Shown: positions 41,695 to 49,894 of the stretch, piece by piece
How positions within the stretch are numbered: position 1 is the stretch's first letter
Layout: every line of letters starts with the position of its first letter
Assembly (NCBI GenBank): GCA_001603005.1
Contig: LVAJ01000019.1
Coordinates: 1 to 51,569, forward strand
Direction: 5' to 3'
Length of the DNA stretch: 51,569 nucleotides
Source: Clostridiales bacterium Firm_04
GTDB lineage: Bacteria > Bacillota > Clostridia > Oscillospirales > Ruminococcaceae
Made by a program: the position numbers and the translations under genes
The notes under the pieces: model-generated
Told to the model about the DNA's origin: nothing
Database searches by the model: none
Seen by the model: the letters and a program-made list of their open reading frames with translations, nothing else

Positions 41695-42471
41695 ATGAAC
41701 AAGAATCTGAGAAAGGCGATCATCGCCGGCAACTGGAAAATGAACAAAACCCGTCCGGAAGCAAAGGCACTTCTGGAGGAGATCAAGCCGCTCGTCGCAA
41801 ATGCAGCCGGCAAGATCGAGGTCATCGCATGCGTCCCGTTCACCAATCTGGAGACCGCTGTCAACACGACCGCAGGCTCCAACGTCAAGGTCGGCGCAGA
41901 GAATGTACACTTTGAGAAGTCCGGCGCTTTCACCGGCGAGATCTCCGCTGACATGCTGACCGAGCTGGGCGTCGAGTACGTCGTCATCGGTCACTCCGAG
42001 CGCCGTCAGTACTTCGGCGAGACCGATGAGACCGTCAACAAGCGCACGAAGGCAGCCCTTGCAGCAGGTCTCAAGCCGATCGTCTGCGTCGGCGAGCTGA
42101 AGTGGGAGCGCGAGTGCGGCATCACCGAGGAAGTCGTCGGCAAGCAGATCAAGCTGGATCTGTGGGATGTCACCGAGGATGAGCTGAAAAATGTTGTCAT
42201 CGCTTATGAGCCGGTCTGGGCGATCGGCACCGGTCTGACCGCAACACCGGAGCAGGCTGAGGAAGTCTGCGGCTTCATCCGCGCAACACTCGCAAAGCTC
42301 TACAATCAGGCTGCTGCGGACGCTGTCACCATTCAGTACGGCGGCTCCATGAACGCAAAGAACGCGGCAGAGCTGCTCGCAAAGCCGAACATCGACGGCG
42401 GTCTGATCGGCGGCGCATCCCTGAAGGCTGCTGATTTCAACGTCATCGTGCAGGCTGCTGTCGAGGGCTGA
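41695..42471 (+). CDS. tpiA: Triosephosphate isomerase
   Basis: 258 aa, AAAAGGAG 9 bases before ATG. Interconverts glyceraldehyde-3-phosphate and dihydroxyacetone phosphate. Asn13 and Lys15 in AGNWKMN, His100 in VIGHSERR, Glu172 in AYEPVWAIGTG, and the phosphate loops IQYGGSM and DGGLIGGASL are all present. Codon use is as biased as pgk. No promoter of its own is obvious, so it is probably read from pgk or from within the membrane-protein pair. Confidence 0.98.
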   Translation: MNKNLRKAIIAGNWKMNKTRPEAKALLEEIKPLVANAAGKIEVIACVPFTNLETAVNTTAGSNVKVGAENVHFEKSGAFTGEISADMLTELGVEYVVIGHSERRQYFGETDETVNKRTKAALAAGLKPIVCVGELKWERECGITEEVVGKQIKLDLWDVTEDELKNVVIAYEPVWAIGTGLTATPEQAEEVCGFIRATLAKLYNQAAADAVTIQYGGSMNAKNAAELLAKPNIDGGLIGGASLKAADFNVIVQAAVEG

Positions 42472-42567
42472 CCGCACATTCTGTTTATCAATTGAACCGG
42501 AAATGCCCGCTCCCTTCTGCTCCGGCGGAAGGGAACAGGCGCCGATATGCGAAACGGAGTAACAGTC

Positions 42568-43068
42568 ATGCAAGATATTACCAAAAAGACCAAGTTCATG
42601 CTGACCTTCGGCATCATTCTGCAGATCGTCTGGACCGGTCTGCATCTGCTGATTCAGCGTTATCCGGAGCCGGTTCTGGCAATGTTCAATTCGCCGGTCG
42701 AGCTGCTGGATCGCGCGGATGTCATGACGCATCCGCTGATCTATATTGCACCGCTTGCAGAACTCGGCGTGCTGCTGATCCTGTTTCTGCTGCTGCATAA
42801 GCAGTGTACACAGCCGACTGCCGCATCCGGCGGGATCCTTGTGCTGACGCTGCTTTCCACGATCATTCTGTTCCTGATCTCCCTCATGACGCATTATGCG
42901 ACAAATTACATGCTCGCGCATTTTGAGGGGAGCAATGCGCTCGCTGCTTACGGCATGGTGCAGACGGCGATCTCGTGGATCTCCGTCATCAAAATGCCGG
43001 TCGTACCGATGTTCGCGGCTGCTGCCGGTATCAACTGGTGCCGCTGGAAGCAGAACGCGCAGCAATAA
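42568..43068 (+). CDS. Four-helix membrane protein between tpiA and gpmI
   Basis: 166 aa from ATG 42568 with ACGGAG upstream. Four hydrophobic segments: MLTFGIILQIVWTGLHLL, YIAPLAELGVLLILFLLL, GILVLTLLSTIILFLISLM, and SWISVIKMPVVPMFAAAAGI near the end. No recognised family and no polar active-site motif. Same strand as the glycolytic genes. A hairpin (CCCTTC..GAAGGG) before it and one after it (CCCGTTTTC..GAAGACGGG, about 43098) lack T runs and may set mRNA stability. Confidence 0.7.
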   Translation: MQDITKKTKFMLTFGIILQIVWTGLHLLIQRYPEPVLAMFNSPVELLDRADVMTHPLIYIAPLAELGVLLILFLLLHKQCTQPTAASGGILVLTLLSTIILFLISLMTHYATNYMLAHFEGSNALAAYGMVQTAISWISVIKMPVVPMFAAAAGINWCRWKQNAQQ

Positions 43069-43215
43069 CACAAAAAATGCAAGCCTTTTTGCAGTCCCGT
43101 TTTCATGCCGAAGACGGGATTTCAAAGGGGCATTGCCTCTTTGCCAACAAACGGACTGCTTGTCCGATCTGATAACCGCCGCAAGGCGAACCGCTGAAAA
43201 AGGAGAAATGTAATT

Positions 43216-44739
43216 ATGAGCAAAGCACCTGTTGCACTGCTGATCATGGACGGCTTCGGAATCAATCCGAGCGACTACGGCAACGCGATCAAGGCAGCGA
43301 AAACCCCGAATCTCGACCGCTATTTTGCGGAGTACCCGAACAATATCATCGGCGCTTCCGGACTCGATGTCGGTCTGCCGGACGGTCAGATGGGCAATTC
43401 CGAGGTCGGTCATACCAATATGGGCGCCGGCAGAATTGTCTATCAGCAGCTTGTCAAGATCACAAAATCCATTCAGGACGGCGATTTCTTTGAGAATCCC
43501 GCGCTGAAAGCCGCGATGCAGAATGCAAAGGACAAGGGTACCGCGCTGCACCTCATGGGACTGCTCTCCCCCGGCGGCGTACACAGCCACATGACGCATA
43601 TGTACGGTCTGGTCGAAATGGCAAAGCGCTTCGGGCTTGAAAAGGTCTATGTGCATGCATTCCTCGACGGCAGAGATGTGCCGCCGTCCTCGGCTGCGGA
43701 GTACATGGAAGAAGCCGTCGCGGAGCTCGGAAAGATCGGGCTCGGAAAGATCGGCGTCATCTCCGGCAGATTCTACGCAATGGACAGAGACAACGCATGG
43801 GACCGCGTTGAAAAGGCATATGCAGCACTCGTTTACGGCGAGGGCGTACAGGAGGACGATCCGGTGCAGGCGATCAAAAATTCCTATGCAAACGGCGTCA
43901 CCGACGAGTTCATGCTCCCGACCGTCGTCGCAAAGGATGCGAAGATCGCAGAGGGCGACAGCGTGATCTTCTTTAACTTCCGCCCCGACAGAGCCCGTCA
44001 GATCACCCGTTCGTTCGTCGATCCGGAGTTCAAGGGCTTTGAGCGCAGAAACGGTTATTTTCCGGTGCATTTCGTCTGCATGGCGCAGTATGACGCGACC
44101 ATGCCGAATGTTTCGGTCGCATTCCCGCCCGAGGAGCTGACACAGACGCTCGGCGAGGTGCTCTCCAAGGCGGGCAAGACGCAGCTCCGTATTGCGGAGA
44201 CACAGAAATATGCGCATGTGACGTTCTTCTTCAACGGCGGCGAGGAGAAGCAGTTCGACGGCGAGGAGCGCATCCTCATCAAGTCGCCGGATGTTGAGAC
44301 CTTCGACCTCAAGCCGGAAATGAGCGCCTACGAGGTCACCGAGGCGGTGCTGAAGGAGATCGCTGCGGATAAGTTTGACGCGATCATTCTGAACTTCGCA
44401 AACTGCGATATGGTCGGACATACGGGCATTTTCGATGCTGCTGTGAAGGCGGTCGAAGCGGTCGATGACTGCATCGGTCAGGTCACGGAAGCGATCCTCG
44501 CAAAGGGCGGCAAGGTCATCATCACTGCGGACCACGGCAATGCGGACAAGATGATGGAAGATGACGGTTCGCCGTTCACTGCGCACACCACGAATCCGGT
44601 GCCGGCGATCATCGTCGGAAGCGACTGCAAGAAGGTGCGTGCAGGCGGCGTGCTTGCGGATCTCGCACCGACCATGCTCCAGCTGATGGGCATTCCGCAG
44701 CCGAAGGAAATGACCGGCAAAACGCTGATCGAGGCATAA
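43216..44739 (+). CDS. gpmI: Cofactor-independent phosphoglycerate mutase
   Basis: 507 aa, AAAAGGAG 9 bases before ATG. Moves the phosphate between C3 and C2 of glycerate via phospho-Ser62. Alkaline-phosphatase-fold metal ligands are seen in IMDGFG (Asp12), DGQMGNSEVGH (Ser62), and later DMVGHTG and ITADHGNAD; FLDGRDVPPSSA and NFRPDRARQI are the transferase-domain blocks. Needs Mn, not bisphosphoglycerate. Repeat R7 starts about 10 bases after the stop. Confidence 0.98.
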   Translation: MSKAPVALLIMDGFGINPSDYGNAIKAAKTPNLDRYFAEYPNNIIGASGLDVGLPDGQMGNSEVGHTNMGAGRIVYQQLVKITKSIQDGDFFENPALKAAMQNAKDKGTALHLMGLLSPGGVHSHMTHMYGLVEMAKRFGLEKVYVHAFLDGRDVPPSSAAEYMEEAVAELGKIGLGKIGVISGRFYAMDRDNAWDRVEKAYAALVYGEGVQEDDPVQAIKNSYANGVTDEFMLPTVVAKDAKIAEGDSVIFFNFRPDRARQITRSFVDPEFKGFERRNGYFPVHFVCMAQYDATMPNVSVAFPPEELTQTLGEVLSKAGKTQLRIAETQKYAHVTFFFNGGEEKQFDGEERILIKSPDVETFDLKPEMSAYEVTEAVLKEIAADKFDAIILNFANCDMVGHTGIFDAAVKAVEAVDDCIGQVTEAILAKGGKVIITADHGNADKMMEDDGSPFTAHTTNPVPAIIVGSDCKKVRAGGVLADLAPTMLQLMGIPQPKEMTGKTLIEA

Positions 44740-44747
44740 TAAAGGTA

Positions 44748-45301
44748 TCGCTGCGCGAGCGGGGAGCCCCCGCTGGCATTTTCCTCCGGGAGCCGGCGGC
44801 GCGGACTGTCCCCGCATTCGCAGTACACGCCGCGGGGCGGCTTCTCAATCGTAACTGCTCCCAGCGGATTGCGCTCCGCAGACGGAACAAGAACGCACGA
44901 CTGCGCCCCCACAAACGTAACCGGCGCGCACAGCATTAAAGTTTTGATCGAACTTTTTCAAAAGTTCGCGGAGTCCAGAGGCAGAGCCTCTGGTCGCTCT
45001 CCGCAGAGAGCGAAACTCCCCAGCGTTCAAGAGCTTGGCGGGCTTGGGGACTTGCGAAAGAAGTCCCCATTCTTAAATAATATCCGCGAAGCGGATACTT
45101 CTTTGAGGACATGCATCCGACATGCATACGGACATACACAGATCGGACATGCAAATGGACATTCATTTTTTCATTCATTCTGACATGCAACCGGACATGC
45201 AGACGGACATGCACAGATCAGGCATTCATCCGACAAGCAAAATCGGCATTCAAATGCGGCATGCACCATAAAGGTGAATGGTGAAAAGTGAAGAATCATA
45301 A
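44748..45301 (-). repeat. Structured modular repeat, copy R7
   Basis: Minus orientation, all modules. Downstream module 44750-44935; hairpin module 44936-45105 with GAACTTTT, CCAGAGGC-TCT-GCCTCTGG, CGCTCTC-TGCG-GAGAGCG and GGGGACTT-CTTTCGC-AAGTCCCC; GGACATGC-type array 45106-45270; GTGAATGGTGAAAAGTGAAG end. It lies directly after gpmI. Confidence 0.87.
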
Positions 45302-45340
45302 AGGGACTGCATTCCTTTGGATCCCGCTGCAACAAAAACT

Positions 45341-45380
45341 GCCCCGAAGTGCTTTTGAACTGCGCTTCGGGGCGTTTTTC
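45341..45380. terminator. Bidirectional terminator
   Basis: GCCCCGAAGTGC pairs with GCGCTTCGGGGC; a T run follows on both strands (GTTTTTC plus, AGTTTTTG minus). It ends the minus-strand gene at 45433 and could end the gpmI unit. Confidence 0.85.
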
Positions 45381-45432
45381 TGTAAATTTGAATGCGGTCT
45401 CATCTCACCGGATGCGATCCGGACGGATGCCT

Positions 45433-46434
45433 TTATTCTTCCGGATCAAGACGCGCATCGGCTGCCTGCTCCTGTGCCTGACGGAGAAATTCTGCGAAAT
45501 CTGCATCGCCGGACTGCTCTGCATCCGCGATCAGCGGCGCAAAATCCTGCATCCGGATCTCCTGCGGATTTGCTTTAACCAGCAGATACAGCATGGTGCG
45601 GATGCGCTCTGCGGTCTGCGGATGCGCTGCGATCAGTGCGGCGCCGCTTTGAACGCCCGCCGGCGGATAATATGTCCAGCAAGCCGCATGCCGGAGATAC
45701 GCTTCTGCGGCTTCTTCGGGCTTGTTCTCATCGGAAAGCAGCGCGACCAGATCTGCCGCGGCAAGCAGCTGCGGCAATGCCGGTTCCTTTTCTTCGGCAA
45801 ATGCCGCATCATAGATCGCATGCACTGCAAGCGCACGGTCGGCAGGTCTGCCCGTCACCGACGCATATTCTTTCATCAGCATCGCGCAAACCGGATCGGA
45901 AATCTGCTGCTTTGCCAGATCCGCCAGCGTGCAGAGATAAGACCGCATGCCGGTGAGATCCGCTGCACACATGCAGTGGCTCAATGTCAGATCTTCCGGC
46001 GGCTCGATCCGGCATTCTTCCGGCTCGTAATCGCGGCGGCAGCCATCATTCGCGTTCTTCGCGCGCGCAAACAGCGGGGAATCCGGCTGCTCATATTCCA
46101 GCAGCATTGCCGAAAGCATCCAGAGCACATAGCTCGTGCCCTTGAACCGGTCATTTTCCCGCGCGGTGCATTCCGCTTCAAAAAGCCCGCGCAGCACCGC
46201 ATGCCGGTCGGGAACCGGCTCCGTGCCGTATGCAAGCGCATAGCAAAGACGGGCGCGGTAACGCTCGCTTTCGACAAATTTCATGTCGTTTTTCAGCGGC
46301 GTGCCGTCCGGCGCGGTCCCTGCTTCATAGACCGGATTCAGATAAAGATACGGCGCGGCATCGCCGCGGAGATATTCCTGCAAATCGTTCTGAAAGTCCG
46401 CGACCATTGCGCGGAAAATATCCAAATGATCCAT
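45433..46434 (-). CDS. Helical cytoplasmic protein, unknown function
   Basis: 333 aa from ATG 46434 with GAAAGGAAGG upstream. No signal, no membrane segment. Mostly helices, rich in Ala, Glu and Arg: DIFRAMVADFQNDLQEYLRG, RARLCYALAYGTEPV, MLSAMLLEYEQ, TLADLAKQQISDPVCAMLM. The second half looks like repeated helix pairs. Eight or so cysteines are scattered without a metal-binding pattern. I recognise no family. Single gene with its own promoter and terminator. Confidence 0.72.
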   Translation of the reverse strand: MDHLDIFRAMVADFQNDLQEYLRGDAAPYLYLNPVYEAGTAPDGTPLKNDMKFVESERYRARLCYALAYGTEPVPDRHAVLRGLFEAECTARENDRFKGTSYVLWMLSAMLLEYEQPDSPLFARAKNANDGCRRDYEPEECRIEPPEDLTLSHCMCAADLTGMRSYLCTLADLAKQQISDPVCAMLMKEYASVTGRPADRALAVHAIYDAAFAEEKEPALPQLLAAADLVALLSDENKPEEAAEAYLRHAACWTYYPPAGVQSGAALIAAHPQTAERIRTMLYLLVKANPQEIRMQDFAPLIADAEQSGDADFAEFLRQAQEQAADARLDPEE

Positions 46435-46542
46435 GCGTAGCCTTCCTTTCTCCGGCGCATGCGGATGCACCGGCTTGCTGCATGTGTGAGCTGTCAGTGA
46501 TTTCAGTCATTCTGCGTGCATTCGGGCTGGATATTTTTTTCT

Positions 46543-46571
46543 ATTATAGCACAGAGGAATCTTTTTTTCAA
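46543..46571 (-). promoter_or_regulatory. Promoter of the 333-aa gene
   Basis: Minus strand: TTGAAA, 17 bases ending in TGC, TATAAT. Confidence 0.85.
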
Positions 46572-46651
46572 TCGAAATTTTCAACAATATGCTTACAATT
46601 TGGAAACAAAACGCGCAGCGCACCTTTAGGAAATCTTAATCAATTGCCCTC

Positions 46652-46680
46652 TTGTTTCTTCATAAATGTTCTGCTATAAT
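46652..46680 (+). promoter_or_regulatory. Promoter of the ABC exporter gene
   Basis: TTGTTT, 17 bases ending in TGC, TATAAT. The leader is about 120 bases with no ORF I can support. Confidence 0.75.
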
Positions 46681-46801
46681 AAAGTTGCATTCAGAACGCG
46701 TGATGCGGGTGCGCTGATGAAAATCTGAAACGGCTGGTTTCAGGCATTTGTCGGGGCATCCGCACATCACCGAAGAAGGATACAGAGAAAGGAACACAGT
46801 C

Positions 46802-49609
46802 ATGCTCGAAACCAAAAACCTATGTAAGACCTACAAACCGAAAAAAGGTGTTCCGGTACTCGCGGTCGATCATGTTTCGCTCCGGTTTCCGGAAAAGGGC
46901 ATGGTCTTTCTGCTCGGAAAATCCGGCTCCGGCAAATCCACGATGCTCAACCTGCTCGGCGGACTCGATCAGTACGATGACGGCGAGATCATCATAAAGG
47001 GCATCTCCTCGAAGGATTTTACGCAGCAGCGGTTCGACAGCTACCGCAATACGTATGTCGGCTTCATCTTTCAGGAATACAATGTGCTGGAAGAATTTAC
47101 CGTCGGCGCAAATATCGCGCTGGCGCTGGAATTGCAGGGCAAAACCGCGACCGACGAGGAACTGAACCGCATTTTGCAGGCGGTCGATCTCGAAGGCTTC
47201 GGCGACCGCAAGCCGAATGAGCTTTCCGGCGGTCAGAAGCAGCGCGTCGCAATTGCGCGCGCACTGGTCAAGAATCCGGAGATCATCATGGCGGATGAGC
47301 CGACCGGCGCGCTCGATTCCAATACGGGCAGACAGGTGCTCGATACCCTCAAAAAGCTTTCTGCGGAAAAGCTTGTCATCATTGTTTCGCACGACCGCGA
47401 ATATGCCGAGCAGTACGCCGACCGGATCATTGAGCTGGCGGACGGCAAGGTCATCCGCGATGTCGAAGCGGTGCATGATGCGGAAGCGGATGCAGCGGAG
47501 AAAACGCTCGTGTTCCGCTCGTCCAGCATCGAGATCCCGCCGGACTATCATCTGACGGAAGAAGACCGCATCCAGATCAACAATTACCTCGATCAGCTGC
47601 GCACCGGCGCTTCGGTCATGCTGCCGAGCAAGTCGCAGCGGTTCGCGGATACCGATACCGATTCGATCCCCGTGCAGGACGGCTCCGATTTCCACCTCAT
47701 CAAATCCGTTCTGCCGATGAAAAGCGCATTCAAAATCGGTGCGAGCAGCCTGAAACACAAGCGTTTCCGGCTGGTCATGACGATTTTGCTTTCGGTCGCA
47801 GCATTCACGCTGTTTGCGCTGGTCGATACCTTCGGCTCCTATAACCACATCCGTACCTGCACCGATTCGCTGATCGACAGCGGACTCAATTATGTGTCGG
47901 TCAACAAAGCGACCAAAATGGGCATCGGCATCGACGAATGGTGGTCTACCTACGGCAACAAGATCTCGCCCGATGAACTGGCGGCGTTCCGCACGGAGAC
48001 CGGCATTGATGCAGCAGGTCTGTATCTGCCGCCGGCTGCCGATCTGCGGTTCGATCAGCAGTACAGTCTCAATGAGGAGGACGTGCAGGGCGAATTTAGC
48101 CCCTACATGACGCATTTCTGCGGCTTCTCCGAGATTACACAGGAAACGCTCGACAACCTGAACTTCAAGCTGGCGTTCGGCAAGCTTCCGGACGGCAGCA
48201 AGAATGAGATCGCGATCAGTGCGGCAATGTGCGATACCTTTATCAAGGGCGGCTATCATGCCCCGCTGACCGAAAAAGAACGCAATGACGAGCATTTTTC
48301 GATGAAATATCAGAAGATCACCTCGCCGCTGGAAATGGTCGGCAAGGTCATCCGCCTGATGGACGTGGATTATACCGTGACCGGCATCATTGATACCGGA
48401 TACGATTCCAGCCGCTATCAGAAGCTCGCCGAGACCAATGCGAGCGCTTCGACGGCAGATGAGCTGGTGGCTTATCTGCTCAACCGCGAAATGGAGATCA
48501 CCACGAATTACAGCCTGACCGGTGCTGCAATGGTCGGTCCGGGCAAGGTCGCGGAAATGATCGAAAACCAGCCGCGTGTCTTTGAGGGCGGCATGAACTC
48601 GCATCTGTCGGTCAGCTGCGACATGCGGAATCTCTGGGTGGGCTGCTATCCCAACTGCTACACCACAATGGAGTTTATCCCGAAAGAGGATATCCTCTGG
48701 CTGGACGGCGAAAAGGATACGCTTGCGGACGATGAGATCGTCATTTCGCTCAATGATTTCAATATCAGCGGAGAATACGGCGAGACCGACGAGCAGAAGC
48801 TCGTCAACCGGATCAACGCCGGTGATGAAGAACTGACGAAGGAGAACCTGAAAACGATCCTCAGTGCTGCGGACAGCGGCAAGTGGATGATCTACTACGG
48901 CTTCACCGATGAATACGGCAACTATCAGCATTATGAGGACAAGGGCATCAAGATCGTCGGCTGCGTCAAGCCGGAAAGCGCCTATCATCTGGCAATGGTG
49001 CTCCCGAAGAAATATGCCGATATCATCATCACCGATACGGACGGCATTTACGACAGCGCAGTCGGCCCGATGCCGGCGGACAGAGCTTCGCTCGAAACCT
49101 TCGTGCGCTACTGCTACCGCGACGGCAAGGATGTTTCCGTGCGCTATGAGATGAACAATGCCGTCACCTATGAACTCGACAACATCAATTCCGCACTGAA
49201 AATAATCTCGAAGGTATTCTTCTGGATCGGCGTCGGATTTGCCGTGTTTGCAGCACTGCTCATGGCAAACTTCATCACGACCAGTATCCACTACAAACGG
49301 CAGGAGATCGGCATTCTCCGCGCGATCGGCTCGCGCTCGGCGGATGTGTTCCGCATCTTCTTCTCGGAAAGCTTTATCATCGCAATGATCAACTTCGTGC
49401 TCTCGGCAGGGCTTTGTGCGGCGGCGGTGTTCATCATCAATTACGTTGTCCGCAAAAAGGTCGGCATTCTGGTGACGCTGCTCCATTTCGGCGCCCGTCA
49501 GATCGTCCTGCTGCTGGTGCTCAGCCTGCTGATCGCTGCGGTCGCAAGCTTCCTTCCGGTGCACCGCATCGCTTCCAAGCGTCCGATCGACGCGATCCGC
49601 GACAAATAA
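46802..49609 (+). CDS. MacB-like ABC exporter, fused ATPase and FtsX permease
   Basis: 935 aa from ATG 46802 with GAAAGGAAC upstream. Residues 1-235 are the ATPase: Walker A GKSGSGKS at 39-46, signature LSGGQ at 141-145, Walker B IIMADEP at 161-167, His197. A linker of about 95 residues leads to the first membrane helix (MTILLSVAAFTLFALVDTF, about 343-361). A large outer domain of over 400 residues follows, then three C-terminal helices with the FtsX pattern (HYKRQEIGILRAIGSRSADV between the first two). Such type VII exporters handle antimicrobial peptides or move mechanical force to periplasmic or surface partners. No two-component system is adjacent, so a bacitracin-type sensor role is not supported. 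Confidence 0.9.
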   Translation: MLETKNLCKTYKPKKGVPVLAVDHVSLRFPEKGMVFLLGKSGSGKSTMLNLLGGLDQYDDGEIIIKGISSKDFTQQRFDSYRNTYVGFIFQEYNVLEEFTVGANIALALELQGKTATDEELNRILQAVDLEGFGDRKPNELSGGQKQRVAIARALVKNPEIIMADEPTGALDSNTGRQVLDTLKKLSAEKLVIIVSHDREYAEQYADRIIELADGKVIRDVEAVHDAEADAAEKTLVFRSSSIEIPPDYHLTEEDRIQINNYLDQLRTGASVMLPSKSQRFADTDTDSIPVQDGSDFHLIKSVLPMKSAFKIGASSLKHKRFRLVMTILLSVAAFTLFALVDTFGSYNHIRTCTDSLIDSGLNYVSVNKATKMGIGIDEWWSTYGNKISPDELAAFRTETGIDAAGLYLPPAADLRFDQQYSLNEEDVQGEFSPYMTHFCGFSEITQETLDNLNFKLAFGKLPDGSKNEIAISAAMCDTFIKGGYHAPLTEKERNDEHFSMKYQKITSPLEMVGKVIRLMDVDYTVTGIIDTGYDSSRYQKLAETNASASTADELVAYLLNREMEITTNYSLTGAAMVGPGKVAEMIENQPRVFEGGMNSHLSVSCDMRNLWVGCYPNCYTTMEFIPKEDILWLDGEKDTLADDEIVISLNDFNISGEYGETDEQKLVNRINAGDEELTKENLKTILSAADSGKWMIYYGFTDEYGNYQHYEDKGIKIVGCVKPESAYHLAMVLPKKYADIIITDTDGIYDSAVGPMPADRASLETFVRYCYRDGKDVSVRYEMNNAVTYELDNINSALKIISKVFFWIGVGFAVFAALLMANFITTSIHYKRQEIGILRAIGSRSADVFRIFFSESFIIAMINFVLSAGLCAAAVFIINYVVRKKVGILVTLLHFGARQIVLLLVLSLLIAAVASFLPVHRIASKRPIDAIRDK

Positions 49610-49678
49610 TGCCGCGCCGGAATTTCTTTTTGACATCCTCTATATTGTAATACTTCCTTAATACTTCCTTTTGCCTTG

Positions 49679-49721
49679 AGCCCAAAACCGCCTGAATATC
49701 CGGTTTTGGGCTGCTTTTTTT
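49679..49721 (+). terminator. Terminator of the ABC exporter gene
   Basis: AGCCCAAAACCG pairs with CGGTTTTGGGCT, then GCTTTTTTT. Confidence 0.9.
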
Positions 49722-49835
49722 CGGAAGGAACCGGAAAAAGCATGTGCATACAGTCAGAAAATAAGCGCTGAATAACCGGATTTTGTACACTCCGACAGAA
49801 AATGCCGCCGAAGCTTTCTTTTTTTCAATTTTTCT

Positions 49836-49843
49836 GGTATGAT
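49836..49843 (+). promoter_or_regulatory. Possible extended -10 promoter
   Basis: TGGTATGAT (49835-49843) matches TGnTATAAT with one change; no good -35 stands 17 bases upstream. Confidence 0.45.
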
Positions 49844-49894
49844 AACAATAGAAGTACTATATCCGGTATCGGATCGGAGAAAGGAGCATGCAGC

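Noticed and set aside
41635..44817. 1060-aa open frame on the minus strand across tpiA and gpmI
   Set aside because: It is the antisense of three well-identified genes. Strong C/G-ending codon bias on the plus strand removes stops in this frame. No start site or known motif.
7312..45270. Tandem arrays near R copies as CRISPR
   Set aside because: Units are 11-15 bases with no constant repeat/unique spacer pattern, and no cas genes are present.
46820..49636. 938-aa open frame on the minus strand across the ABC exporter
   Set aside because: Antisense of a gene with all ABC motifs in place; Arg/Asp/His-rich composition typical of shadow frames.
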